Below, piece by piece: positions 12,001 through 21,957 of a DNA stretch of 64,000 bases; within the stretch, counting starts at the first letter, position 1; every line of letters starts with the position of its first letter. This stretch comes from Liolophura sinensis (lineage: Eukaryota; Mollusca; Polyplacophora; Chitonida; Chitonidae). Location: positions 58,136,237 to 58,200,236 of the forward strand of contig NC_088302.1 of NCBI RefSeq assembly GCF_032854445.1, written 5' to 3'. The translations under genes and the position numbers were made by a program. The notes beneath the pieces were generated by a model. It was not told the DNA's origin. It ran no database searches and saw nothing but the letters and a program-made list of their open reading frames with translations.

Positions 12001-15000
12001 AAATGATCTTTACTGGCTACATATGATAGCCTTAGAAAGCTTGCCAGTAAAGCAGACCGTCCAATATAAATCATTCCCGCATGTAACTGTAATGTTTGTT
12101 TGATTGATTGCGGTTTAACATCTCTTTCTACACTGTATCAATCACAACGGTGTCTTGCAGCACACTGCCATCGATGTGAACATATTTATACTGTGCCTTT
12201 TGAACTGTAACGCTAAGTTGAAGATAGCATCTGATAATGCCGAAGATAGCATATGATAATGCTGAAGATTGCATCTGATAATGCCGAAGATAGCACCTGA
12301 TAATGCTGAAGATAGCATCTGATAATGCTGAAGATAGCATCTGATAATGCCAAAGATAGCACCTGATAATGCTGAAGATAACATCTGATAATGCTGAAGA
12401 AAGCATCTGATAATACTGAAGATAACATCTGATAATGCTGAAGGTAGCATCTGATAATGCTGAAGATAACATCTGATAATGCTGAAGGTAGCATCTGATA
12501 ATGCTGAAGAAAGCATCTGATAATGCTGAAGATAACATCTGATAATGCCGAAGACAGCATCTGATAATACTGAAGATAGCATCTGATAATACTGAAGATA
12601 GCATCTGATAATAATGAAATGGTCATCGTTTTTAATTACTGAATACCATACACCCAGCACAAAGGAAAGGTGCAAACAGTCAGTCTACTGTAACTCCAAA
12701 CCTGAAAGTCAGCAAACCAACAGAAATCCAGCCAGCTAAACCAGTGGATACCATCACATATTTGTAAAAATATTTTTAATAACACCTACCCAGCAAATAT
12801 ATTTTCAAGAAGGGCCATGTGAATTACATCCATAGTTTCTATCCAATACACCTCAACTTAGGTGCAAGTCAATATGTAACTATGTAGACAAGCATTTATT
12901 GGGTGTCAGGCTTCACAAACATACATGATCTAGCCAGAATGTGCTACAGTGTTTTATATCAGTGTTTAACAGTCACACACTCCTGCCAGTCAGGGTGAGT
13001 AAAGAATAGACAAGTGCGATGATACACCCAGGGAAACTGCTAAACCTGTAGGGGGCAAACACTCCATCACCAGCATAACATAGTTGTCAGACTATGTCAT
13101 GCTATTTTACACATGAACTAATAATGATTCTTTTAAATGCCAGCCATAAGATGTTTTGATGTCAAACCATGATCCTTGACCTTTCCTATTCGATAAAATG
13201 ACCCTCTGCAAACCTCATCTCATACAGGAGATTTTCTCACGACTGTTAATTCCTCAAAGTCTCTGTTCCAGCAGGTAAAGTCAGCGGGTCAGTAGACGTC
13301 CTCTCCTGCTACCTCCTCCACGTTCGACCTCTGAACTTACAGAGAATTACGACAGACGTGTGGGTCCCCTGAGATTTGGAGATAAAGAGAGCTAAAGAAG
13401 TGAGTCAAGGAGCTTAAACAGAGGTACAGCCCAGCCATGTCCCACAGGCTTAAGGAGAGAGTCTAGCAAAGTGCTTACAGAAAGAAGTTAAGGTAGAGCC
13501 CAGCCACGTCCCACGTGCCTAAGGAGAGAGTCCAGCCAGATGCTTAGACAAAGGTACATGTACAGCCCAGCCATGTCCACAGGCTTAAGGAGAGAGTCCA
13601 GCAAGATGCCTAGACAGAGGTACATGTACAGCCCAGCCATGTCCCACGTGCCTAAGGAGTGAGTTGAGCAACGTGCTTACAGACAGAGGTACATGTACAG
13701 CCCAGCCATGTCCACAAGCTTAAGGAGTGAGTCCAGCAAGGTGCTTACAGACAGAGGTTCAAGTACTGCCCAGCCATGTCCACAAGATTAAGGAGTGAGT
13801 CCAGCAAGGTGCTTACAGACAGAGGTTCATGTACTGCCCAGCCATGTCCACAAGATTAAGGAGCGAGTCCAGTAAGGTGCTTAGACAGAGGTACATGTAC
13901 AGCCTAGCCATGTCCACAGGCTTAAGGAGAGAGTCCAGCAAGATGCTTAGACAGAGGTACATGTACAGCCCAGCCATGTCCGCAGGTTTAAGGAGTGAGT
14001 CCAGAAAGCTGCTCAGACAGTGGTTGATGTACAGCTCCGCTATGTCCACAAGCTTAAGGAGTGAGTCCAGCAAGGTGCTTAGACAGAGGTACATGTACAG
14101 CACAGCTATGTCCCACATGCCTAAGGAGTGAGTCCAGCAAGGTGCTTACAGACAGAGGTACATGTACAGCCCAGCTATGTCCACAGGCTTAAGGAGTGAG
14201 TCCAGCAAGGTGCTTACAGACAGAGGTACATGTACAGCCCAGCCATGTCCCACGTGCCTAAGGAGTGAGTTGAGCAAGGTGCTTACAGACTGAGGTTCAT
14301 GTACAGCCCAGCCATGTCCACAGGCTTAAGGAGAGAGTCCAGCAAGATGCTTAGACAGAGGTACATGTACAGCCCAGCTATGTCCACAAGCTTAAGGCGT
14401 GAGTCCAGTAAGGTGCTTACAGACAGAGGTGCATGTACAGCCCAGCTATGTCCCACATGCTTAAGGAGTGAGTCCAGCAAGGCTTACAGACAGAGGTACA
14501 TGTACAGCCCAGCCATGTCCACAGGCTTAAGGAGAGAGTCCAGCAAGATGCTTAGACAGAGGTACATGTACAGCCCAGCCATGTCCGCAGGTTTAAGGAT
14601 TGAGTCCAGAAAGCTGCTCAGACAGTGGTTGATGTACAGCCCGGCCATGTCCACAAGCTTAAGGAGTGAGTCCAGCAAGGTGCTTAGACAGAGGTACATG
14701 TACAGCCCAGCCATGTCCCCCGTGCCTAAGGAGTGAGTTGAGCAACGTGCTTACAGACACAGGTACATGTACAGCCCAGCCATGTCCACAAGCTTAAGGA
14801 GTGAGTCCAGCAAGGTGCTTACAGACAGAGGTTCATGTACTGCCCAGCCATGTCCACAAGATTAAGGAGCGAGTCCAGTGAGGTGCTTAGACAGAGGTAC
14901 ATGTACAGCCTAGCCATGTCCACAGGCTTAAGGAGAGAGTCCAGCAAGATGCTTAGACAGAGGTACATGTACAGCCCAGCCATGTCCGCAGGTTTAAGGA

Positions 15001-18000
15001 GTGAGTCCAGAAAGCTGCTCAGACAGTGGTTGATGTACAGCCCAGCTATGTCCACAAGCTTAAGGAGTGAGTCCAGCAAGGTGCTTAGACAGAGGTACAT
15101 GTACAGCCCAGCTATGTCCCACATGCCAAAGGAGTGAGTCCAGCAAGGTGCTTACAGACAGAGGTACATGTACAGCCCAGCTATGTCCACAGGCTTAAGG
15201 AGTGAGTCCAGCAAGGTGCTTACAGACAGAGGTACATGTACAGCCCAGCCATGTCCCACGTGCCTAAGGAGTGAGTTGAGCAAGGTGCTTACAGACTGAG
15301 GTTCATGTACAGCCCAGCCATGTCCACAAGCTTAAGGAGTGATCCAGCAAGGTGCCTAGACAGAGGTACATGTACAGCCCGGCCATGTCCACAAGCTTAA
15401 GGAGTGAGTCCAGCGAAGTGCTTACAGAAAGAGGTGCATGTACAGCCCAGCTATGTCCCACATGCTTAAGGAGTGAGTCCAGCAAGGTGCTTACAGACAG
15501 AGGTACATGTACAGCCCAGCCATGTCCACAAGCTTAAGGAGTGAGTCCAGCAAGGTGCTTACAGACAGAGGTTCATGTACTGCCCAGCCATGTCCACAAG
15601 ATTAAGGAGTGAGTCCAGTAAGGTGCTTAGACAGAGGTACATGTACAGCTCAGCTATGTCCCACATGCCTAAGGAGTGAGTCCAGCAAGGTGCTTAGACA
15701 GAGGTACATGTACTGCCCAGCCATGTCCGCAGGTTTAAGGAGTGAGTCCAGAAAGCTGCTCAGACAGTGGTTGATGTACAGCCCAGCTATGTCCACAAGC
15801 TTAAGGAGTGAGTCCAGCAAGGTGCTTAGACAGAGGTACATGTACAGCACAGCCATGTCCCACATGCCTAAGGAGTGAGTCCAGCAAGGTGCTTACAGAC
15901 AGAGGTACATGTACTGCCCAGCCATGTCCACAAGCTTAAGGAGCGAGTCCAGCAAGGTGCTTAGACAGAGGTATATCTACAGCCTAGCTATGCCCCGCAG
16001 GCTTAAGGAGTGAGTCTAGCGAAATGTTTACAGACAGAAGTTAAGGTACAGCCCAGGCATGTCCCACATGCTTAAGGAGAGAGTCCGGCAAGGTTCTTAC
16101 AGACAGCGGTTCATGTACAGCCCAGCTATGACTACAGGCTTAAGGAGAGAGTCCAGTAAGGTGCTTACAGACAGAGGTGCATGTACAGCCTAGCCATGTC
16201 CCACATGCCTAAGGAGTGAGTTGAGCAAGGTGTTTACAGACAGACGTTCATGTACTGCCCAGCCATGTCCACAAGCCTAATTAGTGATCCAGCAAGGTGC
16301 TTACAGACAGTGGTTCATGTACAGCCCAGCTATGTCCACAGGTTTAAGGAGTGAGTCCAGAAAGCTGCTTAGACAGAGGTACATGTACAGCCCAACCACG
16401 TCCCACGTGCCTAAGGAGTGAGTTGAGCAAGGTGCTTACAGACAGAGGTTCATGTACTGCCCAGCCATGTCCACAAGCCTAAGGAGTGAGTCCAGCAAGG
16501 TGCTTACAGACAGAGGTACATGTACAGCCCAGCCATGTCCGCAGGTTTAAGGAGTGAGTCCAGAAAGCTGCTTAGACAGAGGTACATGTACAGCCCAACC
16601 ACATCCCACGTGCCTAAGGAGTGAGTTGAGCAAGGTGCTTACAGACAGAGGTTCATGTACTGCCCAGCCATGTCCACAAGCCTAAGGAGTGAGTCCAGCA
16701 AGGTGCTTACAGACAGAGGTACATGTACAGCCCAGCTATGTCCGCAGGTTTAAGGAGTGAGTCCAGATAGCTGCTTAGACAGAGGTACATGTACAGCCTA
16801 ACCACGTCCCACGTGCCTAAGGAGTGAGTTGAGCAAGGTGCTTAGACAGAAGTTTGTGTACAGCCCAGCCATGTCCACAAGTTTAAGGAGTGAGTCCAGC
16901 AAGATGCTTACAGACAGAGGTTCATGTACTGCCCAGCCATGTCCCACGTGCCTAAGGAGTGAGTTGAGAAAGGTGCTTATAGACAGAGGTTCATGTACAG
17001 CCCAGCCATGTCCCACATGCTTAAGGAGTGAGTTGAGCAAGGTGCTTACAGACAGAGGTACATGTACAGCCCAGCTATGTCCTACATGCTTAAGGAGTGA
17101 GTAACGCAAGCTGCTTTGACAAAGGTTCATGTAGAGCCCAGTCCAGCCATGTCACGCAGGCTTAAAGGATGCATGAAAGGATTGGTCCCATTTCTAAAGA
17201 TGCGGTATATGATGTGGACTAACATGTCAAGTACCTAAACAAAAAAGTTTCTTAAGGAGCGTCCCCATATATATTGCATTTTTTCTTCACTTTTCGCGAA
17301 TGGGAATTCCAAATACAAAAACAAACAGTGTAAGCTTCATTCATTTTATCCTCAAGAAAAACAAACCAATTTGAAATGGCTCATTCACGATTTCTTCAAA
17401 AGTAGACTGTGTCAGCTAAAACAACACTGACAAATGGCACAGCAGGAGACAACTTATACATGTAACTGGTGTGAGTATAGGGAAATTTACACACAGTTTC
17501 TTTGGAGAACTTTTTCTTTAGTTCATGAACTTAAAACGTGTAAGGTTTTCATCACAGATTTATAAGTGTCGTAGGCCTAGCGTCCGTTGATGCCCCACCT
17601 CACTCCCCTCCTCTCCCTCACCCCATTGCCTCCTCCCCTGTTAAGCCAAGCCGTATGTGTATGCTAGTCACATGGTGAGTTTATACGATAAAAAGCTGCA
17701 TGTGATTTGTCAGGTCAGCATGTTATAGTTTACCACACACCATGGGATGGCCTAATAACTGTATACATGCATCATTAATTCATAATTCGAATAATTAAGA
17801 ATATACCTTATTATAGAGGCGGGAACAACTATTAAAAATAACCCCAGGGGAACACGAAACATTGCAAGAAAATCCACACCAGAGGATTACCTTTTTTACA
17901 CAAAAAAAACACCGTGAAAAGCACTGTTCATTGACAGCCAGCACACCTGGATAGATGTTTAGGCCTATACCTGGCCAGGATGACTACCACAAGTGCTACG

Positions 18001-20669
18001 CTCTTTTCTGTGAATCTGAAACAAACATACGGATACACCCAAAAACAGCGACATCCGTAAATCAGTTTGACCATTTTGTGTAGCATACTATTGTATTTGA
18101 TCTTGTAAAAAGGGTATGCAGACAAAATATGTAACTTAATCCATTCTTGCCATTCAATGTTGTTGTTGTTGCAACGAACACGCAGTACTGGGAGCTCCTG
18201 CAGACTGCTTTCTCGCGTGCCGTCTTACAGATTAATATGCCGTTGTGAGTGGATTAGCAGGAAGATCAGTCTGTTTCTTTATTCCTGCACAAAATGTTTC
18301 AGTATACATCATTTTTCCTTCGCCTTTCTCACAGCACCAGGCTGTTTCAAATTATTATTTAACAATGGAAAAACGATTAGTGTAGATCTGATTCGTGTTT
18401 TTGTTTCATTTTTTGTGAATGAACAGAAATGGATATATGGGGACGCTCCCTTAGCTTTACAGTTTTCATTAAGCTACTGCAGTCAGTCCAGAAATTAAGT
18501 AGCCTGCTGTATTATCGTCAATGGTGATAGCTATCAAAACAACTTTGTTGGGGGAATTACCCAAATCGGGGATGCAAAAAAGCTGGTCACCCACTCTCAG
18601 TATGTCCATCTATAATATCATTAATGGAAAATATGCGGGGTGAAATAGAGGGGTTATTAAAAGTATTAAAGATGCCTCAATAATGAAAACAATTTTCTAG
18701 TTTTTGGGGCATATTTTAATTTTCTGAAAACCATAGGGCCTACTCTTTCTTTTTGCCTGTGCACTGTAGTGTGTTGTGAGAAGAGAGAGCTGTACTATCT
18801 GTGGAATCATAATTTCCACTCACCTGGTTTGAGTTTCTGCTGGCCGGATAGCTCTGACTACTCACCTTGTTAGAGTTTCTGCTGGCCGGTAGATCTGACA
18901 GCACATCTTTCATACTTCTCCACTTACCTTGTTAGAGTTTCTGCTGGCCTGTAGCTCTGAGAGCACTGCATCCACAGTTCTCCAGGAAACCCTGCAGTCA
19001 TTGATTGTCAGTAGGACTTGACCTGAATAAATGTGAGATCAGCTAAAGATCAAAATAATGCACATCTGCATTTTAAACCATTCATGCTTTATGATTATAA
19101 ACAACTTCACATTTCAAAACAACAAAATCTAATGTATACACAATTAAACGTTCTATGCAGCAAGAGCTGATCTACATGCATGCAGATGACTAATAATTAA
19201 ACTTTAGGAGTCACCAAGGGACAGGACTGTACAGGATTCATGAAAATATTAATGCTAAGGTAATTTATATTTATAGGATTTCGGTTTGAAACTGGCACTC
19301 TACCTGCTTTAATCTTTCTACATCTCAAGGCTGAGCTGTCAGGCACCAGTCCTTTGACACACACAGGGCCTTCATTCTTCTCGCATGTGCCCTTCTTTTG
19401 GGAGACATTCAGATTGTTTTTACTATCAACTGGACAATCTCTTGGTAAAACACCGGGTACAATTCCCAACAACTTCTCGCACAGAGACGAATTCTTGTTG
19501 CAGCCACTGTGGGCAAACTTTGAGTTTATACTGATATACACTTCTGTTAATGCCCCATCCATGTTTCTGTTGTGACAGACCCTTGATGACCAGATGTGAA
19601 ATCCTGATTTTGTATACTTGAATTTACAGGTGCACTGCAATACTTTATCATTATGGCCATTGTGCTGTATCTGTAAAGATCTGTATCTGTTGTTTACATC
19701 TTCCTCCCTGCTGCCTTCACAACTCATGGCACTTCCCCTGTGGGCAGGAAGACCATCACTGGCAATATCACAGGCCAAACCATTGCATACTTTTGTCTGG
19801 TTACTATTTGGATTTAAAGATCTTGGTAAGGTGTTAGGGAAACCATCTCTCCCCTGGGCATAACAGTGACATTTAGATGGTTCAACTTTACTCGTCCTCT
19901 CCCTGTGCCTTGCTTCTCCCATCTCCACATAAAATACACTGCCTGACAGGTCCACGGAAGACTTCCATGGAGGACTCCGTCTTAAGCTGCTGCAAAAATA
20001 CAAGAAAAATTAGCATCTTATTTCTGCTGTGCTTTACTAAACATTTATAACAGCTTCCAAGCAATATACATGTAGTATTACACACTACTCATCACAGGTG
20101 AAGCTGTATTTTAACACACCTTTTCAAATGACCTACAATGTTATAAGACACTGTTATCAGGCCAAAACAACATGAGCATAAATGTAAACTCAATGTTACT
20201 TGCAGATGGTTGTGGGTTTTCGCAGGCTGCTCAGTTTCCTCCCACCAAATACATACAGGTCTGATGGTGATATTCACAAATTCACGCAATCTACCACTAC
20301 ATGTCTTTGTCCGCTATAAGCCAGCAGTGTAACATTAGACCACAGCCTCACAAATCATATGGCAGTTTTGAAATGCGATTAAAAAAAATACCTAAGTTGG
20401 TATCCATCTCTGAGACAAAGAGCATTGTCTAGCTACAATTTGAAACATATTGTATTCATTTACCTAAAAAATCAAATTAATTTATCATCGCCTGTCAAAA
20501 CCCAGTCTTCTGATCAATTTTAAAACTGAAACCATATAAAAACTGTAACCCAAACTGGACACGCCTGTGCATTAAGAAGACGAAAGGGATTACATTCAGA
20601 ACTCTAACATCTGTTGTAGAGTGACATTAGCAGTCACACAGATAGACATTGATATAGAATTTATCCTAA

Positions 20670-20713
<44 letters not shown>

Positions 20714-21957
20714 TATATATATATGCACCTAAAGCATTAACAGCATCAGTGGTATCTGAAATAATAGTTACTCCAGTTAATAGTTACTTTTTTTTTTAAC
20801 TGTTTTAGTCCACTCTGGTATTTTTATTCACCAAAAGTGAAATAGACGAATCCAGTACCTGGCAATTCTGAGGCCCTCAACAGAGGCTTGAAGCTGTGAC
20901 AAATATCAAATTGTGTATTCTTCAGTGCAGCATAAAACACCAATGAAATAAACATTTCTTACTGAATAACTAAACTGCATACTGGATTACCCTGTAAATG
21001 TATATATCAAGCACAAATAACTTTACATATGCCTCGTATCAACCATAAACTCCCATCCCTAGCTCTGTACACCTTTGCTTACTCTCTGCTAGAGCTATGA
21101 ATCCTTATGTATACATCTTAGTGACAGAGTTCTGTCAACTCGCACCGCAGGCACTTATCTTGTCTCCTGTGAAAGTACATACCCACACAAACATGTGCAC
21201 TACAGTTCTGGCAGTCTCACCTTAATTCCTTAGCACGTGCCAGTCTTGAAGTTCATAACCTTATGTTAAAATAAAACCATCCTGTAATGGTAACCACATG
21301 CAATATGTTACTTTTGTACTAATATATGTAGCATTTGGCCTAGCACAATTCTAGGACCTTTACAGTCTACCACATCACTATGCTTTACGCAGGTGGTAGG
21401 CGAGATGACACCGAAGCGCTTGGAGTCCGGTATTCTTACTAAAACCCACATATTGTTTGGTCTTTAGCCTACCTTATTAGAAAGAAAACTGAAGATAAAC
21501 TTCAAAACTCCGGCTCAACTTTTCCCTCTTTCGCTGTGTTTGACTTCGCTTTGAAGTCGGCATATCTACTCTAGGAAAACATCAACCAAATTCTATGCCT
21601 GGAACAAGTGTTTAAAATATATGGCACAACTTACTGTGGCCGATTTCTCTGCTCATCATGATTTTCCATAGAATTCTCATTGCGACAGGGCACAGAACAG
21701 TCTGGTAGTAACAATTAACACTAAACTGATGGTGTGTGTGGTGTTGAGTGGGGGAGGGGGGGAGAGGTCGGGGAGGGGGGGAGAGGTCGGGTACGTATGG
21801 GAGGGATAGAGGGGAAGATTTTCATAGAATAGGTTTCAGTAACAATACACGTAGAAATATTCAGAGCATAAGTTTGATGGAGCGCTCCAATTAAGCGTTT
21901 CAGTGCGATCTCACCTACCGTCAGGTTAAAGTATAGCGACATGGAACTGTGCAACAT
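5984..21957 (-). CDS. intu: Inturned (intu) homologue, 5' half of a multi-exon gene
   Basis: Gene-level entry; exons are listed separately. Inturned is a PDZ and longin-fold protein of the CPLANE complex (with Fuzzy and Wdpcp) that acts at the basal body in planar polarity and ciliogenesis. Exons read on the minus strand are 21,915-21,957, 21,635-21,701, 19,304-19,989, 18,928-19,022, 10,303-10,491 and 5,984-6,078. They join in consistent phases (1, 2, 1, 0, 0, then 2) with no stop, giving about 391 codons. Recognisable blocks are PPWKSSVDLSGSVFYVEM (N-terminal conserved block), GLVPDSSALRCRKIKAGQVL continuing into LLTIND (PDZ beta strands), TVDAVLSEL (PDZ helix), VLYLTLDETEKEE and VEAIRGAFITLSHTLKDL. 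These match vertebrate INTU in the same order. The C-terminal half should lie left of position 1. The family call is from memory of INTU, not a search. Confidence 0.8.
6135..7455 (+). repeat. 21-bp minisatellite with higher-order blocks
   Basis: Units close to TGTACTTGTAAAGTGACCAG plus C. Diverged at the left edge, nearly perfect around 6,660-6,810. A block ending GGCAGTGTGAATTCACAAG recurs at 6,643, 6,870 and 7,013. It lies directly downstream of the intu exon 8 acceptor on the gene's sense strand. Confidence 0.9.
7480..7640. repeat. degenerate short repeats
   Basis: Loose repetition of GGTGAGCT, GGTGGCATGCTG and GCTTATGGTGTGCTGGTGG, probably a decayed minisatellite adjoining the 21-bp array. 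Confidence 0.6.
7711..7781 (-). CDS. possible intu cassette exon 7
   Basis: 71 bp between a strong acceptor (GTGTCTCCTACAG) and donor AAAG|GTAGGA. It is open only in the phase supplied by candidate exon 6, coding KLFSSPSTKSKLLVLRDLCF plus GSK, and it ends in phase 0 as exon 8 requires. Together exons 6 and 7 add 39 codons. No family match is recognised. Phase agreement is the main support. Confidence 0.35.
7802..7830 (-). repeat. short interstitial telomere-like run
   Basis: Four near-perfect CCCTAA units, i.e. TTAGGG on the minus strand, with one CCCTAG variant. A shorter CCCTAACC occurs near 50-60. Confidence 0.7.
7831..8595. other. intronic DNA, no feature recognised
   Basis: Single-copy-looking sequence between the telomere-like run and candidate exon 6. 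Short frames on both strands show no splice-supported or family-supported exon. Confidence 0.4.
8596..8641 (-). CDS. possible intu cassette exon 6
   Basis: 46 bp after a pyrimidine-rich acceptor (TTCTCCCTGTTCAAG), ending at a weak donor (A|GTAACT). In phase 0 it codes AEQTFCSHQPSLIAL plus one base, which joins in phase to 7,711-7,781. No INTU counterpart is known, and exon 5 can splice directly to exon 8 in frame. It is either an alternative cassette or a false exon. Confidence 0.25.
8642..9865. other. intronic DNA, no feature recognised
   Basis: AT-rich sequence between candidate exon 6 and the ~132-bp repeats. I see no coding or repeat signal. Confidence 0.4.
9866..10165 (+). repeat. tandem ~132-bp repeat, two good copies and a partial third
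   Basis: ATACATGCAGTACTTCTTGA, AGGAATTAGGTAATACACAG and TTTAATGTGCACATGAATCA recur at an offset of about 132 bp, followed by a diverged third start (AATGCAGTACTTTTTAAGAT). A related repeat lies at 48,850-49,270. Confidence 0.85.
10303..10491 (-). CDS. intu: intu exon 5: last PDZ strand and following segment
   Basis: 189 bp, exactly 63 codons, phase 0 at both ends, with acceptor CATCCTACAG and donor GGAAAG|GTAGGG. It codes VKLTLKTLPVHETCAPVLRK, closing the PDZ domain, then a linker and GGSVLYLTLDETEKEENGGK. The last part corresponds to the MYLTL strand and acidic segment of vertebrate INTU. It lies 8.4 kb downstream of exon 4 across an intron filled by the 68-bp satellite and other repeats. 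Confidence 0.75.
10573..10911 (+). mobile_element. full-length SINE (second family) with target-site duplication
   Basis: Begins with a tRNA-like head (GGTGGCCTAATAGTTAGAGT), contains a body with GCTCGGCGCTCAGCAGTGAG and GTGTCATGTCTGGTGTCTTA, and ends in (CATA)n. It is bounded by an 11-bp direct repeat TAAAGAATATG at 10,562-10,572 and 10,912-10,922. It lies in intu intron 4. Confidence 0.85.
10923..11666. other. intronic DNA, no feature recognised
   Basis: Includes a short duplication around 11,220-11,265 (GTCAGGTGACATGGTACTTA and a near copy). No exon is supported. Confidence 0.4.
11667..11932 (-). mobile_element. full-length tRNA-derived SINE (common family)
   Basis: On the minus strand it starts with a tRNA-like head (GGCTCAGTCGGTTAGCGCGC, box A) with box B-like GAGTTCAAGTCC. 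A conserved core follows (GCTGGCCGCCGTCGTATAAG, then GAATATTCTTGAGTACGGCG reading with small changes), ending ACACCAATCAAA and an A-rich tail. Conserved-core SINEs of this kind are widespread in molluscs. I cannot say which named superfamily this is. Confidence 0.85.
12225..12612 (+). repeat. 22-bp minisatellite, about 18 copies
   Basis: Units close to GATAGCATCTGATAATGCTG plus AA. Since 22 is not a multiple of 3, the minus frame cycles through all three phases and still avoids stops, making three overlapping artefact frames. It lies in intu intron 4. Confidence 0.95.
12613..13395. other. intronic DNA, no feature recognised
   Basis: Single-copy-looking sequence between the 22-bp array and the 68-bp satellite, with no splice-supported exon seen. 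Confidence 0.4.
13400..17165 (+). repeat. ~68-bp satellite, about 55 copies, with ~1-kb higher-order repeat
   Basis: Units contain TTAAGGAGTGAGTCCAGCAA, GTGCTTACAGACAGAGGTAC and ATGTACAGCCCAGCCATGTC. Two variants (GTGCTTAGACAG and GTGCTTACAGACAG) alternate. A multi-unit block at about 13,820-14,310 reappears almost unchanged at about 14,825-15,320, an offset of 1,006 bp. It fills much of intu intron 4. Confidence 0.95.
17166..18823. other. intronic DNA, no feature recognised
   Basis: AT-rich sequence between the satellite and the exon 4 region. A 113-codon plus-strand frame at 18,157-18,498 has no recognised similarity and no splice context. Confidence 0.4.
18824..18927 (-). repeat. two extra tandem copies of the exon 4 splice-donor segment
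   Basis: On the minus strand, the exon-end motif GCCAGCAGAAACTC followed by AACAAG or AACCAG and GTAAGT or GTGAGT occurs three times. The donors follow bases 18,928, 18,866 and 18,824. The first ends the exon 4 frame used here. Using the second extends the exon by 62 bp, out of frame, and meets a TGA. See findings. Confidence 0.75.
18928..19022 (-). CDS. intu: intu exon 4: second half of PDZ domain
   Basis: 95 bp, with acceptor TTTATTCAG and donor AACAAG|GTAAGT. It codes GQVLLTINDCRVSWRTVDAV then LSELQASRNSNK. This is the PDZ beta-strand, the alpha-B helix and the lead into the last strand, matching INTU in order and spacing. Phase 1 in, phase 0 out. The last ~20 bp of the exon with the donor are repeated twice more downstream (18,824-18,927). 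Confidence 0.8.
19304..19989 (-). CDS. intu: intu exon 3: N-terminal block, cysteine-rich linker, first half of PDZ
   Basis: 686 bp, open throughout, with acceptor TATTTTTGCAG and donor GCAG|GTAGAG. Residues about 43-60 (PPWKSSVDLSGSVFYVEM) match the INTU N-terminal conserved block. A long serine, cysteine and asparagine-rich linker follows (CHCYAQGRDG, CNGLACD, CTCKFKYTKSG) with several NxS/T sites. The end (LCEKLLGIVPGVL, then GPVCVKGLVPDSSALRCRKI) is the start of the PDZ domain. The open frame runs about 100 bp past the donor into the intron; that tail is not coding in this model. The acceptor is a NAGNAG tandem (GCAGCAG), so one Ser codon may be optional. Confidence 0.8.
19990..21634. other. 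intu intron 2
   Basis: Holds a SINE-like remnant near 20,200-20,250 (GATGGTTGTGGGTTTTCGCA, TTTCCTCCCACCAAA), an AT microsatellite and otherwise AT-rich DNA. Confidence 0.5.
20673..20724. repeat. (AT)n microsatellite
   Basis: About 52 bp of alternating AT with one G interruption. Confidence 0.95.
21635..21701 (-). CDS. intu: intu exon 2
   Basis: 67 bp between acceptor TTACTACCAG and a consensus donor GTAAGT. It codes CSVPCRNENSMENHDEQRNR plus Pro with split codons at both ends. Phase 1 in and phase 2 out match the flanking exons exactly. It contains an internal in-frame Met at 21,669 that could be the true start. Intron 1 upstream is only 213 bp and carries a strong pyrimidine-rich tract. 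Confidence 0.6.
21735..21792 (+). other. G-rich tract in intu intron 1
   Basis: The plus strand carries several runs of four to seven G separated by short AG or AGGTC spacers, a candidate G-quadruplex. On the transcribed minus sense it is a pyrimidine-rich tract inside the 213-bp first intron. Confidence 0.6.
21915..21957 (-). CDS. intu: intu candidate exon 1 (start exon)
   Basis: Opens with ATG at 21,957, immediately preceded by an in-frame TGA, and codes 14 residues (MLHSSMSLYFNLTV) plus one base. It ends at a good donor, GTAG|GTGAGA. Its phase matches exon 2, with the split codon giving Asp. The peptide has no recognised INTU counterpart. Translation could instead start at the in-frame Met at 21,669 in exon 2 (MENHDEQRN), which would make this exon 5' leader. 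Confidence 0.5.

Noticed and set aside
19197-19303. C-terminal tail of the 268-codon frame over exon 3
   Set aside because: Lies past a GT donor that joins exon 4 in phase and completes a PDZ domain; it has no family similarity.
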